Of a stretch of 64,000 nucleotides of DNA, positions 1-8,580 are shown one piece after another; positions within the stretch are counted from its first letter, which is position 1, and every line of letters starts with the position of its first letter. The position numbers were made by a program, and so were the translations under genes. The DNA lies in NCBI GenBank assembly GCA_006969385.1, contig CP030884.1:1674001-1738000 (forward strand). The letters are read 5' to 3'. The notes under the pieces were generated by a model. It was not told the origin of the DNA, made no database searches, and saw only the letters and a list, made by a program, of their open reading frames with translations. This stretch comes from Planctomycetaceae bacterium. Its GTDB lineage: Bacteria > Planctomycetota > Phycisphaerae > UBA1845 > UTPLA1.

Positions 1-538
1 GCAGAACGCGCGTTTGGTGGTCGCGTTCGTCTTCTAAGGCACTGCAGGTTAATTGTGCCAAGTTGATATCGTCGGTGGTGGTACCGGTCTGTACGTAACG
101 AAGTAGCAATCGCGCGGCGCCGCGACGCAAAACGGGGCCGGCGGGACGCATGTCGCTGTTGGAGGCCGTTTGTACGCGCGGTGCTTTCGGATTGTTCAAC
201 AAATCGGCGATGATGCGTCGTGCTGTTGCAGCGTCGTGTTTATCGAGGGCGCGCAGCGCCGCGTGACGCACCATGTCGTCCACGTCTTCGCGCGCCATGG
301 TGCGATAGATATCGATGGCCCACGGGGCTGCGCCGTCTTTGGATTCGGATAAGCGCTGCACGCCCATGCGGCGCTCATCGGGCGCATCAGACGCGAGGGC
401 GACATCGATCGGGTCGCGCTCGTCATCTTTTTCAAACATCGAACCGCGCGAGCCGCTGCAACCGGTTACGAGAATGGCGGCGATGATGAAGAGAAGCAAT
501 GCGATTCGAGACGCAGTATGCGGTCTATGCATCGTCAT
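1..538 (-). CDS. Lipoprotein with HEAT-like repeats, 3' end outside window
   Basis: This open frame runs off the left edge of the window, so only about 179 N-terminal residues are visible. The start ATG at 538 begins MTMHRPHTASRIALLL, followed by a hydrophobic stretch and a lipobox (LVTGC, Cys about residue 28), which predicts a lipid-anchored, exported protein. After the lipobox come charged residues and then helical segments such as DDMVRHAALRALDKHDAATAR that resemble HEAT/PBS repeats, a fold used for protein-protein contact. A second ATG two codons downstream is equally possible. The gene reads in the same direction as murI, with a gap of about 160 bases holding a hairpin repeat. The specific function is unknown; the HEAT call is from residue pattern only. 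Confidence 0.7.
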   Translation of the reverse strand, partial: MTMHRPHTASRIALLLFIIAAILVTGCSGSRGSMFEKDDERDPIDVALASDAPDERRMGVQRLSESKDGAAPWAIDIYRTMAREDVDDMVRHAALRALDKHDAATARRIIADLLNNPKAPRVQTASNSDMRPAGPVLRRGAARLLLRYVQTGTTTDDINLAQLTCSALEDERDHQTRVL

Positions 539-591
539 CGTGCTGCATCCACGTCTTGCTTTTGAGTTTGTAGTTATTCTGCTATGCCGGA

Positions 592-633
592 GACCCTCAC
601 CCCTGCCCTCTTCCTGCGAGGGAGAGGGAGTAT
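592..633. repeat. Hairpin-forming intergenic repeat (CCCTC...GAGGG type)
   Basis: A short GC-rich inverted repeat lies between the partial lipoprotein and murI. Its arms are CCCTCTTCC and a GAGGGAGAGGG-like complement around a TGCGA loop. Related but degenerate copies occur near 7638-7662 and 42443-42466, so it is a dispersed element. It could act as an RNA hairpin at transcript ends. Confidence 0.5.
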
Positions 634-698
634 ATGTCGCGCCGTTATTTGACGTGGTCGGTGTAATGGGTTGGGTCATCATCGTGTCGTGCATGCGT

Positions 699-1535
699 TT
701 AACTAACGGGTCGTGCTTCGTCGGCATGGAATCGCTCGGGGGCGACCCAAGTTACATCGACGATCGATTGTTGCAAAAAGCGTTGGCCCAGCTCGCGAAA
801 ACGCTGCGGGTTATCGCTGACATAGCAGGTGAGCTTACCGCGCCGGTCCTCGGTTCGCAGCCCGTTGGTCGCGGCCAGATCGGCGTATACCTGTTGGGCG
901 GTTTGCTCGGCGCTGTCGATCAGTTCGACGGTCGGGCCGCAGGCGGCGGCGATGGCCTCACGCAAAATCGGGTAATGCGTGCAACCCAACACCATCGCTT
1001 GCGGGCCTAGCGCGACAAGCGGTTGCAAATAATCCTGCACGACGGCACGCACGATGGGGTCGTCGGCGGAGCGGCCTTCTTCGGCAAGCGGTACGAAGAG
1101 CGGGCAGGGTTTCTGAATCACGCGGACTTGCGGATTGAGGCTGCGCATGGCCGTACGATAGGCGTCCGAATTGATGGTGGATTCGGTCGCAATGACGGCG
1201 ATGGTGCCGTTGCCGGCACGCTCGACGGCGGCGCGGGCGCCGGGCATGACGACGCCGACTGTGGGCACGGAAATGTGGGGTCGTAAAGATGGTAGCGCGG
1301 CGGCGCTGGCGGTATTGCAGGCAAAGACGATGAGTTTGGGGTCGAAGCGAAGCAGGAAGTCGCAAATCTCGCGCGCGAAGCGCGTGACGGTCTCTTTGCT
1401 TTTGCTGCCATATGGCACGCGCGCGGTGTCGCCGAAGTAGACGAGATCGTCGGCGGGCAGGCGCTGTTGAATGGCGCGCACGACGGTGAGGCCGCCTAAA
1501 CCGGAATCGAATATGGCAATGCAGCGGCGATCCAA
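699..1535 (-). CDS. murI: Glutamate racemase
   Basis: MurI interconverts L- and D-glutamate in the cytoplasm, supplying D-glutamate for peptidoglycan. The 278-residue product has the usual family length and all its landmarks: IFDSGLGG (residues 8-15, with the Asp and Ser that shape the active site), VPYGSKS (40-46), the first catalytic cysteine in ACNTAS (Cys73), and the second in GCTHYP (Cys185, with His187). The start is a TTG at 1535 preceded by AGAGG at a workable distance; no better ATG keeps the FDSGLGG motif near the N terminus. Its presence indicates that this organism makes peptidoglycan D-glutamate, which is of interest for planctomycetes. Both neighbours read in the same direction but are separated by repeats, so an operon is not obvious. 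Confidence 0.95.
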   Translation of the reverse strand: MDRRCIAIFDSGLGGLTVVRAIQQRLPADDLVYFGDTARVPYGSKSKETVTRFAREICDFLLRFDPKLIVFACNTASAAALPSLRPHISVPTVGVVMPGARAAVERAGNGTIAVIATESTINSDAYRTAMRSLNPQVRVIQKPCPLFVPLAEEGRSADDPIVRAVVQDYLQPLVALGPQAMVLGCTHYPILREAIAAACGPTVELIDSAEQTAQQVYADLAATNGLRTEDRRGKLTCYVSDNPQRFRELGQRFLQQSIVDVTWVAPERFHADEARPVS

Positions 1536-1957
1536 TGCAGGGATACCTCTGTGGTAGTTTCCTTTAACGCGGCACTCGTTTCGACGGGGTCACGCGTTCG
1601 GCACAGTCAGTGTAACGTGGGTGGTTGCGGGTTACGAATTAGGGGGAGCTATTGAGGGCCGAAGAAATTGAATTTGTGCTCTTCTAGACAGTTACAGTTC
1701 CCAAATCACCTATTGCAACCTTCCACTTAAATGAAGCTCACTGTAATGCGGCGGCCTTTTCCACTTCGATTTGAATTGAGTCCAAGGAGTTTCCCATCGT
1801 CCTTACAGGACGAGGTAACCGGTGGGCTGTTACGACCACACCGTTGAAACGGTGGGCTATTTTCCATCGGTCCCTGCCGGGACCGGAATACCGACATAAG
1901 TTCCGCGTTTTTTTTCACGCTTCTCGGAACGATTGACTTCAACCTTGTCGATTGACT
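1536..1957. other. Intergenic region with GC-rich hairpin repeats
   Basis: No convincing gene is present. The left part is unremarkable. From about 1811 to 1893 there is a run of short inverted repeats, including CACCGTTGAAACGGTG and a second arm pair around TCGGTCCCTGCCGGGACCGG. These resemble the other palindromic repeats in this window. Open frames crossing this stretch do not look like proteins. Confidence 0.5.
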
Positions 1958-2063
1958 ACCGGTGTCGTTTGATTTCTGCCACGGGGAGCAATGGCATCTC
2001 GCCGGTGGTAAAGCGAATAAGTACCGCCGGCACGGCGATATTCCCCCCGTCGATACTACTACC
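1958..2063. repeat. About 100-bp palindromic dispersed element, copy 1
   Basis: This stretch is closely related to 12858-12960. Each copy is one large imperfect palindrome: an outer pair (GGTRTCG / CGATAC), a conserved TTTGATYTCTGCCACGGGGAGC left arm, a CTCGCCGGTGG / ACCGCCGG centre and an AAACGAATAAG-like loop, then a complementary right arm ending in CCCCC. Copy 1 has diverged slightly in its arms (AATGGCATC instead of ATCGGCGTC). It lies just past the stop codon of the HEAT-repeat gene. It has the form of a small non-autonomous mobile or REP-like element; no transposase is nearby. Confidence 0.7.
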
Positions 2064-2103
2064 ATCGATTGGTGGATTGCTTCGTTGCAACGTGGGCGTG
2101 TTG

Positions 2104-4437
2104 TTAGTCGATTCCAATGGCGTCGATGGCCCAACTGGCGTTGTTGCGAACGGTCGCGTCGGTGTCTTCGAGGCGCTTGCGCAAGTCGGGTAGGGCCGGG
2201 CGGGCGGGGGCACCGATGCCGCCGAGGATGTCGACGGCGTACCAGCGCACATCGGCGTCGTCGTGATCGAGCAGTGCGCGCACGGGTTCGACGGCGGGCG
2301 GGCCGATCTGCTTGATCGTGTAGGCGATGGCGCGTTGGGCCGTTCCCGATTGGTCGGTGAGCGCGGCGAGCAGCGGGGGCAGTATGGTGTCGTGCTCGTC
2401 TTTGAATTTGCAAAGCGAATTGGCCGCGCTGATGCGGACTTGTTCGTCGTCGTCTTTTAGAGAAGCAAGTAATTGTTCGGCGAGACCGGGCTGCTTGAAT
2501 TCGAGTTGGCCGACGACAGCGATGGCGCGGCTGCGGATGTCGGGGAGCGGATCATTGAAAAGCGGTAATAAGTGTGCGACGAGGGCGGGATCTTCGGTGC
2601 CGAGCTTGCGCACGATGCTGATGCCGGTGTCGCGCAGGCGCGGATGGTCTTGTGCGAGAAGAGCGATCACCTCGTCGGGCGATCCGGCGAGCAAGTCGGC
2701 CAGATCGATGAGGATTTCGAGGCGGCGCTCGAGCATGGCGACGTCTGTATCACCGAGCGATTGGAGAATGGCCAACGCCGACGGTTTGCCGATGCGCCGC
2801 AAGGAGGTCTCGGCGTGGTTGGCGAGTTCCGCATCTTCATCGGCCAGCAACGCGAGCAAGGGCGCGACGGCGGCTTTGGCATCCGCTCCGATCAGGCCGA
2901 GGGCGCGCGTGGCTTCGATGCGCGCTTGTCGGTGTTCGGATTTTGTGGCGGTGGCGATGAGCGGTTCGATCGCATGGGGGGCCATTTGGCCAAGGGCGGT
3001 GGCGGCGGTGCGGCTGTAATGGTAGTCGACGTTTTCCAGCGCCGCGATGAGATGGGGGATCGCGTCCTGGGCGTCGGGGCCGATGCGACCGAGGGCTTGG
3101 GCGGCGTCGCTTCGTATCGACACGTCTTGGTTGGCGAGCAGTTCGACGAGCCGCTCGGTGGCGGCCGCCGCGGGTGGGCCGATCTTTCCAAGGGCGACGA
3201 TGGCGGCACGGCGCACGTCGTCGTTGGCGTCGAGGCACGCGCCGATCAGTAGCGGCACCGCTTCGGCGGCGTCGTTCGCATAGCTGCCGATGATTTCGAT
3301 ACAGTCTTGCCGCAGTTTCGGATCGGATTTGGCGGCCAACGCGATGATTTGCGGCACGATCTCCGCACCAATCTCTTGCAAAGCTTCTTGTGCTTTTTCA
3401 CGGACGGGGCCGTGGTCGTCGGCAAGCGCGGCAATCAGCACCGAGCCGGCGGTCTCAATGCTCGGTTGAATTTGTCCAAGGGTCGCGACGGCGCGATAGC
3501 GCAATTCGGGGTCTTCGTCCGATTTGAGAATATCGAGCAACGTGTTGGTGGCGGGGCGACCGGCGGTTTCGAGGTCGCCGATGATGCGCATGGCATTGGC
3601 GCGGTTGATGGTAAGGGGGTCTTTCGCGCTGCAGTGAATGAGTGCGGGCAGTAAGTCCACGGCGCGTGCCTCGAGCGTTGCAACGACTTGCAAGGTGGCC
3701 GTGCGCACGCGGTCGTTGTCGGCAAGCAATAAGGCGCGCAGTTCGTCGCGGATTTCGTAGGCGTCGTCAGCGCGGGCGAGGAACAAGGCCTGGTTGGCTT
3801 CTTCGCGCACATACGGGTCGGTATCGCCGCAGGCCTGAATGAGCGGTCCAATCACGAGGCCGTTTACTTTGTTGATATGGCGCAGGGCTTCGGCGGCTTC
3901 GCGGCGGACCTGTGGGAAGCGATCTTGAAGGGCTTGGCATAGATCGGGCAGGCATGCGGGATAGCGCCACGCGATGACGCCGAGGGTTTTGGCGGCGTCG
4001 GCGCGAATCGCGACTGTCGGGTCGTGAAGGCATTTGGTGACGGCGGCGAAGAGCGCGTCGTTGTTGGGGGCGAGATTGCGCAAAGAGACGAGAGCTTGGC
4101 GACGGACCGGGTCGGCCGGGTCGGCAAGTGCTTTCAGAAGCGCATCGATAACATCGTCGGTGACTTTGCCGAGGCGACCGATGGAGCTAAGGGCTTCGCG
4201 GCGCACCTGAATAATGTCGTCATCGAGCAGTCGAATCAGTTCGGGAATGAGATCGGCGCGGCGATCGGCGGCGACTTGGCGGGCGGCTTGGAAGCGCACG
4301 CCGACGTCTGTGGATGCGAGCTGCGCCGTTAGGTCGGAGGGTTGCGAGGCGGGTTCATCCGCGTGCAGCGCATGGGCGCTGACGAACGCCGTTAGCGCGA
4401 ATGCGATTACGCTCCAACATGTCTTTCGCACTTGCAT
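2104..4437 (-). CDS. Exported HEAT-repeat protein
   Basis: A protein of about 777 residues made almost wholly of HEAT/PBS-lyase-like repeats of about 30-40 residues, many with the pattern DxxxxVRxxAxxALGxIG, running from about residue 45 to the end. A signal peptide (KTCWSVIAFALTAFVSAHALHA) precedes the mature part, which therefore acts outside the cytoplasm. No lipobox or catalytic domain is visible, so a scaffolding or binding role is the likely one. The GTG at 4440 lies directly before the ATG at 4437, which I chose; TAGGT upstream is a weak ribosome site. Proteins of this kind are abundant in planctomycetes. The partner is unknown. The gene ends next to a palindromic element that may stabilise or end its transcript. 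Confidence 0.85.
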   Translation of the reverse strand: MQVRKTCWSVIAFALTAFVSAHALHADEPASQPSDLTAQLASTDVGVRFQAARQVAADRRADLIPELIRLLDDDIIQVRREALSSIGRLGKVTDDVIDALLKALADPADPVRRQALVSLRNLAPNNDALFAAVTKCLHDPTVAIRADAAKTLGVIAWRYPACLPDLCQALQDRFPQVRREAAEALRHINKVNGLVIGPLIQACGDTDPYVREEANQALFLARADDAYEIRDELRALLLADNDRVRTATLQVVATLEARAVDLLPALIHCSAKDPLTINRANAMRIIGDLETAGRPATNTLLDILKSDEDPELRYRAVATLGQIQPSIETAGSVLIAALADDHGPVREKAQEALQEIGAEIVPQIIALAAKSDPKLRQDCIEIIGSYANDAAEAVPLLIGACLDANDDVRRAAIVALGKIGPPAAAATERLVELLANQDVSIRSDAAQALGRIGPDAQDAIPHLIAALENVDYHYSRTAATALGQMAPHAIEPLIATATKSEHRQARIEATRALGLIGADAKAAVAPLLALLADEDAELANHAETSLRRIGKPSALAILQSLGDTDVAMLERRLEILIDLADLLAGSPDEVIALLAQDHPRLRDTGISIVRKLGTEDPALVAHLLPLFNDPLPDIRSRAIAVVGQLEFKQPGLAEQLLASLKDDDEQVRISAANSLCKFKDEHDTILPPLLAALTDQSGTAQRAIAYTIKQIGPPAVEPVRALLDHDDADVRWYAVDILGGIGAPARPALPDLRKRLEDTDATVRNNASWAIDAIGID

Positions 4438-4604
4438 CACGCGTACCTACAGCCAAGGCCTGAATGCTAGTCATTGACCTTGGTAGTGTATAACGGATGC
4501 GCGGCCCGATCATTTCGAGCGTGGGTGTGATGGCGAATGGTGCGATGAGAAATCCGATTCGCGGCGGCGAGGTCGGGATTCCGGGCTGGATCGATTAACG
4601 ATTG

Positions 4605-4659
4605 ACTGTGGCTCAGCCTAATAGGCTGATCCGAACCGGTTATTTGCCGGTACCACAGT
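4605..4659. repeat. Nested inverted-repeat element
   Basis: Three nested or adjacent arm pairs can be drawn: ACTGTGG (4605-4611) with CCACAGT (4653-4659), CAGCCT with AGGCTG around an AAT loop, and ACCGG with CCGGT. The result is a compact branched structure in either strand. It is placed just downstream of the small gene at 4689-5027. Its right end, GGTACCACAGT, is shared with a degenerate element near 13400, so it probably belongs to a dispersed family. Confidence 0.5.
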
Positions 4660-4688
4660 AATCTGGTCGCTGACAAACGTTGTTTCCT

Positions 4689-5027
4689 CTAATGGCCTTG
4701 GATATTGAGCGAGGGCCAGACGACGGCCGCGGCTTTTTTCTCGGGTTCGGGCGCGGGAATGGGCACGGGCTCCGGTTCGGGGTTGGTGCGCTTGCCGCGT
4801 TGGTTGCGCGGGCGCGGGCCGACGGAGCGTTCGTCGAGCATGGCGTCGGCCAAGTCGTAGGCGACGCGGGCGTACCAGCGGATGGTGTTCTCGTTAAACA
4901 TTTCGGCCTCGCGTGCGCGGGAGAATCCCGCCAGCGCGTGGGCGGCGAACCAATCGCGTAATGTGAGGCCGTCGGGCGACTGCTCGAACGAGTCGAGCGT
5001 CGGATTGGCGGGCAATTCATCCTTCAT
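4689..5027 (-). CDS. Small hypothetical protein, 112 residues
   Basis: The start ATG at 5027 is preceded by AGGAG at good spacing, so the longer frame reaching 5075 is not favoured. The product begins MKDELPANPTLDSFEQ and has a helical core with the pattern GLTLRDWFAAHALAGFSR, then NTIRWYARVAYDLADAMLDER. That layout (LTxRDxFAAxAL, then YxxADAML) resembles small proteins often found in prophages and accessory regions. The C-terminal third is a Pro/Glu/Lys-rich, probably disordered tail. No function can be assigned. It stands alone between the HEAT gene and scpB, which reads the other way. Confidence 0.65.
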   Translation of the reverse strand: MKDELPANPTLDSFEQSPDGLTLRDWFAAHALAGFSRAREAEMFNENTIRWYARVAYDLADAMLDERSVGPRPRNQRGKRTNPEPEPVPIPAPEPEKKAAAVVWPSLNIQGH

Positions 5028-5212
5028 GCTGCTGCTCCTGATCGGGTCGGCGGGCGGTGGATACAGCGCGCCCAATTAACCGTATAATTTGGTTGATGCG
5101 GGTGCAAAACCCGATGCGAAAAAGGCGACATGGATGTTTGCCGAAGGCGACGTTATCGCTCTGGGGAGCGATTTATCAGGACGCCGAATGATGAACGAAC
5201 CGGGAGCGGTTG

Positions 5213-6169
5213 ATGTCGAAAGATGACCCACAGGTAAGTGAAGACAGCGCGATGACCGACGCGGAAGCGACCGAAACGGTTGAGGAGTCGGTTGCACAAA
5301 ACGAAGCCGAAGCGCCGGATGCGGACGATACAGTCGCGTCGGAGGTGGAAGGTGAAGCGTCGGAAGGTGCCACCGACGAAAGCGTGGAGGCGGCGCAGGT
5401 CGATCCGATGCGCGTGGTGGAGGCGGTGTTGATGGCCGCAGATGCGCCGATCACGGCGCAGAAGATCGCGGGCATTATGGGCACGTGTACCGGCCGCGAT
5501 GTGAAGAAGCATATTGAGACGCTCAACGAGCAGTATGGCGAATGGGATGTGGCGTTTCGCGTCGAGCAGTTGGCGGGCGGTTATCAGATTCTGACGCAGC
5601 CGCTTTACAACACGTGGCTGAAGAAACTGCTGCGCGTGCGGGCCGAAACCAAGCTCACGGGTGCGGCGATGGAAACGCTGGCGATCGTGGCTTACAAGCA
5701 GCCGTGCACGCGGGCTGATGTGGAGGCGGTACGCGGCGTGGCAGTGGGCGACGGGTTGAATCGGCTGCGCGAGATGAATCTCGTGAAAATCGTGGGCCGT
5801 GCGGAGGATTTGGGCCGACCGATCTTGTACGGCACGACGCGCCGCTTCTTGGAAGTATTCGGCTTGGGATCGTTGGACGATTTGCCGCAGGTCGAAGCGC
5901 TGAAGCCCGGTGGTAAGGCCGTGGCCAAGAGTGAGGCTGCTAAGGGTGCGGCGGGCGATGAAGATGTCGAATCGTCGGATCGTGACGGCGATGATGACGC
6001 CGCGGGTGACTTGTCGAACGATCCGGCGCGTGACGGCGCGGATGAAACAGTCGCGAACGACGCTGAGCGCCACTTAAATGAGGCGCCTTCGCTGGCATTG
6101 GTGAATGACGACGATGGCGAAGAAGAGTCGGTGGCGGCGGAGGATAAGCGTCGGGCGGCGAACGAGTGA
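5213..6169 (+). CDS. scpB: Segregation and condensation protein B
   Basis: ScpB is the winged-helix (kleisin-interacting) subunit of the SMC-ScpAB complex that compacts and segregates chromosomes. The ScpB core spans about residues 62-220: VVEAVLMAADAPITAQKIAGIM, then QLAGGYQILTQPLYNTWL, then the very conserved TGAAMETLAIVAYKQPCTRADVEAVRGV and LGRPILYGTTRRFLEVFGL. This core is flanked by an acidic N-terminal extension of about 60 residues and a long acidic Asp/Glu-rich C-terminal tail of about 100 residues, both unlike the usual 180-200-residue protein. I chose ATG 5213, with GGGAG upstream, over the TTG immediately before it. No scpA or smc gene lies in the window. Confidence 0.92.
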   Translation: MSKDDPQVSEDSAMTDAEATETVEESVAQNEAEAPDADDTVASEVEGEASEGATDESVEAAQVDPMRVVEAVLMAADAPITAQKIAGIMGTCTGRDVKKHIETLNEQYGEWDVAFRVEQLAGGYQILTQPLYNTWLKKLLRVRAETKLTGAAMETLAIVAYKQPCTRADVEAVRGVAVGDGLNRLREMNLVKIVGRAEDLGRPILYGTTRRFLEVFGLGSLDDLPQVEALKPGGKAVAKSEAAKGAAGDEDVESSDRDGDDDAAGDLSNDPARDGADETVANDAERHLNEAPSLALVNDDDGEEESVAAEDKRRAANE

Positions 6170-6505
6170 GCGGCAGCATCCAATGCGTTCGTCCGTCTTT
6201 GCGCGTTTTTTAATGTCGCAATCATCCAGTAGTTTCTATGTTCACGCTCGCAATCGTCGCTCGGGTGCCATGCTCACCCTTACGCGTATCGCGAAATAGC
6301 ACGCAGATGTTGAACGGCGAACAAAATGTCAGTCGTCGCGCAATGGTACAGGTGAGCATGCTTAGCGCGCACGTCCCCGATGAAATCGTCGCGAAGCTGC
6401 AAGCGATATCGATCGTGTCACATTGAGATTGAATGTCGCGGAAAAATAGGCGTGGGTTCGCCTGTTGTTACGTGAGATCGTTCTCGCCAAATTCAAAGAT
6501 AAAGA
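6170..6505. other. Intergenic region upstream of selD
   Basis: About 335 bases with no convincing gene. I looked for a tRNA-Sec gene here because of the neighbouring selD and did not find one: there is no T-arm consensus or long acceptor/extra arm. The sequence is of average composition. An in-frame TAA at 6500-6502 directly upstream of the selD ATG fixes the upstream limit of that gene. Confidence 0.5.
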
Positions 6506-7555
6506 ATGACGCCTTCCCGTAAAATTCGATTGACCAACTACGCCAGTTGTGCCGGCTGAGCGGGCAAACTCCCGGTGGGAGCCATGACGCAGGTGCTGCG
6601 TCAATTGCCACGCGTGAGCGATCCGAATCTACTCGTCGGTCACGATCACTTCGACGATGCGGGCGTGTTTCGTCTCGACGATGAAACGGCGCTCGTGCAA
6701 ACACTCGACTTCTTTCCGCCGCCGGTCGATGACCCGTTTGCGTTCGGCCAAATCGCAGCCGCCAACGCGCTGTCCGACGTCTATGCGATGGGCGGGCATC
6801 CGTTAACGGCGCTCAATATCGTCGGCTTTCCCGATAAGGAACTGCCCGCCGAAATTCTCGGTGAGATTCTGCGCGGCGGGCAGGAGCGGGTGACGGCTGC
6901 GGGTGCGGTGCTGGTCGGCGGGCACAGCGTGCGCGATACGGAGATTAAATATGGGCTGTCGGTGACGGGGCGCGTGCATCCGCAACAGGTGATTACGAAC
7001 GCCGGCGCGCAGACGGGTGATGTGTTGGTGCTGACCAAGCCGATCGGTGTGGGCACGCTGACGACGGCGGCCAAGCAAGACAAGATCGAAGAAGCGGATT
7101 TGGCCGAAGCGATCGCCGTGATGACGGCGTTGAACAAAGACGCCGCCGATGTGATGGTCGAGGTGGGCGCGCACGGAGCGACGGATATCACGGGCTTCGG
7201 CTTGGTGGGCCACGCGTTTGAGATGGCGCAAGCGAGTGATGTTGGTATTCGCATCGATGCGCACGCGGTGCCGCTGTTGGCGCGCACGATGGAACTGGCG
7301 CAGTCGGGTGTGCTAACGCGCGCATATAAGAGTTGTCGCGAACATTTGGGCGATAAGTTGATTTCCGACGGTGTTGATGAAACGCTGGTCAACGTGTTGT
7401 GCGATGCGCAGACATCGGGCGGGTTGTTGATCAGCTTGGCCGCGGATGTTGCCGAGCGAGCTGTCGAGCTAATGCAACAACGTGGTGTGGCGGCGTGCGT
7501 GGTTGGATCGGTGACGGACGATGCGCCGGGGACGGTGACGTTGGTGGGTGGTTGA
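6506..7555 (+). CDS. selD: Selenide, water dikinase (selenophosphate synthase), selenocysteine-containing
   Basis: SelD makes selenophosphate, the selenium donor for selenocysteine and selenouridine, from selenide and ATP. A plain open frame begins only at 6575, but the family N terminus lies upstream and is read through a TGA at 6557-6559: KIRLTNYASCAG-U-AGKLPVG. This matches the family position where Cys or Sec precedes the catalytic Lys (here Sec18 and Lys21). The ATG at 6506 is the first start after an in-frame TAA at 6500. The rest is a normal AIRS-fold protein: GHDHFDDAGVF, QTLDFFPPPVDDPFAFGQIAAANALSDVYAMGG, GGHSVRD, LTKPIGVGTLTTA and DITGFGLVGHAFEMA. Total length is about 349 residues, the usual size. 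A hairpin follows the UGA. It implies a working Sec system elsewhere in the genome. Confidence 0.92.
6557..6583 (+). promoter_or_regulatory. UGA(Sec) codon and candidate bacterial SECIS hairpin
   Basis: The TGA at 6557-6559 is followed after nine bases by a perfect CTCCC/GGGAG stem (6569-6573 with 6577-6581) closed by a three-base GGT loop. A further GG/CC pair lies below an unpaired CAAA. A short stem starting close to the UGA with G and U in the apical loop is the known form of a bacterial SECIS element bound by SelB. The assignment is from hand folding. Confidence 0.7.
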
Positions 7556-7869
7556 GGATTGCCGGCCGAGGTTACTCCGGTAGTACGCGCGAAAGCTTAA
7601 GACCGTCACGCCGGCCCGTTCAGGCTGCCGCCTTGGTCGCCTTCACTCTGCGAGGGAGCGGGAGTCGACGCCGTGCGTGGTTTCTATTGTCGCGCTGGGT
7701 GCTGTCGGGCCGGGTGCCCTATCCTTTGCGCTAGCGAAGGTTGGGGACTACCGAATGTGCCCCGGGTTCGTGATTCCCCAACCATTCCTTGCGGAATGGA
7801 TGGGGCACCGGTTCGATCACCGGTTGCAAACCGGTGCCACAGCGCAGTTGTTTGATGATCACCTGATAC
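7556..7869. repeat. Intergenic array of three palindromic repeats
   Basis: This gene-free stretch holds repeats in series: a degenerate CGAGGGAGCGGG element near 7650; a hairpin around 7708-7750 (GGTGCCCTATCCTTTGC / GCGAAGGTTGGGG); a second hairpin at 7771-7808 (CCCCAACCATTCC / GGAATGGATGGGG); and at 7818-7847 the CACCGGTTGCAAACCGGTG hairpin followed by CCACAGCGCAG. The last two types recur at 8612-8659, 8713-8742, 9324-9370 and 52083-52110. Confidence 0.7.
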
Positions 7870-8580
7870 ATGTCATCCGAAGAGCATCCACAAACCGACG
7901 AACCAGTCTCCGAAGAGAAGCTACCGGCGTCGCGCGCCGATGTGAGTTTCTTGCCGCGTACACCACCGGCGTCGGATTTGATTGAGGATGATGATGGTGC
8001 GCCGGAACAAGTGCCGACGTCGCCGATCGGGCGCTGTCCGTTCTGTGCGTACGACTTGCGCTTTTGCAAAGAGCCGTTTCGTTGTCCGGAGTGCGGGTTT
8101 GATTACGACGAGATGAGCAGAGCGTGGTGGGATACGGAGGCGCACTCGGGTTACGCGCAGTATTGGTTAATGATCCTGATCGTCTTGGGGATTGCCGGGG
8201 CGATGATGGTGCGCGTCGTGTTACAGACGGCACGGTTGTTGCATGTTGGGTTGTTGGGCATGGCGGTTGGTGGCGCGGCATGGGTGGTGTTTGAGGCGTT
8301 TCGGCTGCGGCGCACGCATCGGTTGGGGCGTTGCATCGTTGCGTGTCCGCAAGGTTTATTCGTACGGTCGGATCGGTACGAAGACTGGGTGCCCTGGCCG
8401 GCATTCGGTGATCTGGTGTTCTCGAAGATGGGCTTCTACGTGCGGCGGCTCGATAGCGATCAGACCATCGAGATACCGATGTCGTTCGAAGCGTTTGAAG
8501 ACGAGGACGATTGGGTGGCGCTGCGCGAAGAGTTGCATCAGTTTCGGGCGTATTATTTGAGTTATTCAGGGAAGAAGTAG
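7870..8580 (+). CDS. Zinc-ribbon membrane protein, unknown function
   Basis: A 236-residue protein that I do not recognise as a named family. Residues 1-52 are acidic and probably disordered. A zinc ribbon follows (CPFCAYDLRFCKEPFRCPECGFDYDE, two CxxC pairs, about residues 56-80), then two hydrophobic helices (YWLMILIVLGIAGAMMVRVVL and LLHVGLLGMAVGGAAWVVFEAF, about 98-145). The C-terminal domain (RCIVACPQGLFVRSDRYEDWVPWPAFGDLVF) looks like a bacterial PH-like or YcxB-type fold, but that is only an impression. Both sides of the gene carry palindromic repeats. There is no clear ribosome site; the ATG at 7870 is the first in frame. Confidence 0.7.
   Translation: MSSEEHPQTDEPVSEEKLPASRADVSFLPRTPPASDLIEDDDGAPEQVPTSPIGRCPFCAYDLRFCKEPFRCPECGFDYDEMSRAWWDTEAHSGYAQYWLMILIVLGIAGAMMVRVVLQTARLLHVGLLGMAVGGAAWVVFEAFRLRRTHRLGRCIVACPQGLFVRSDRYEDWVPWPAFGDLVFSKMGFYVRRLDSDQTIEIPMSFEAFEDEDDWVALREELHQFRAYYLSYSGKK

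Noticed and set aside
5153..6073. Open frame antisense to scpB (about 306 codons)
   Set aside because: Arg/His-rich shadow of a clear scpB.
6170..6505. tRNA-Sec gene near selD
   Set aside because: No T-arm consensus or long acceptor and variable arms could be found on either strand.
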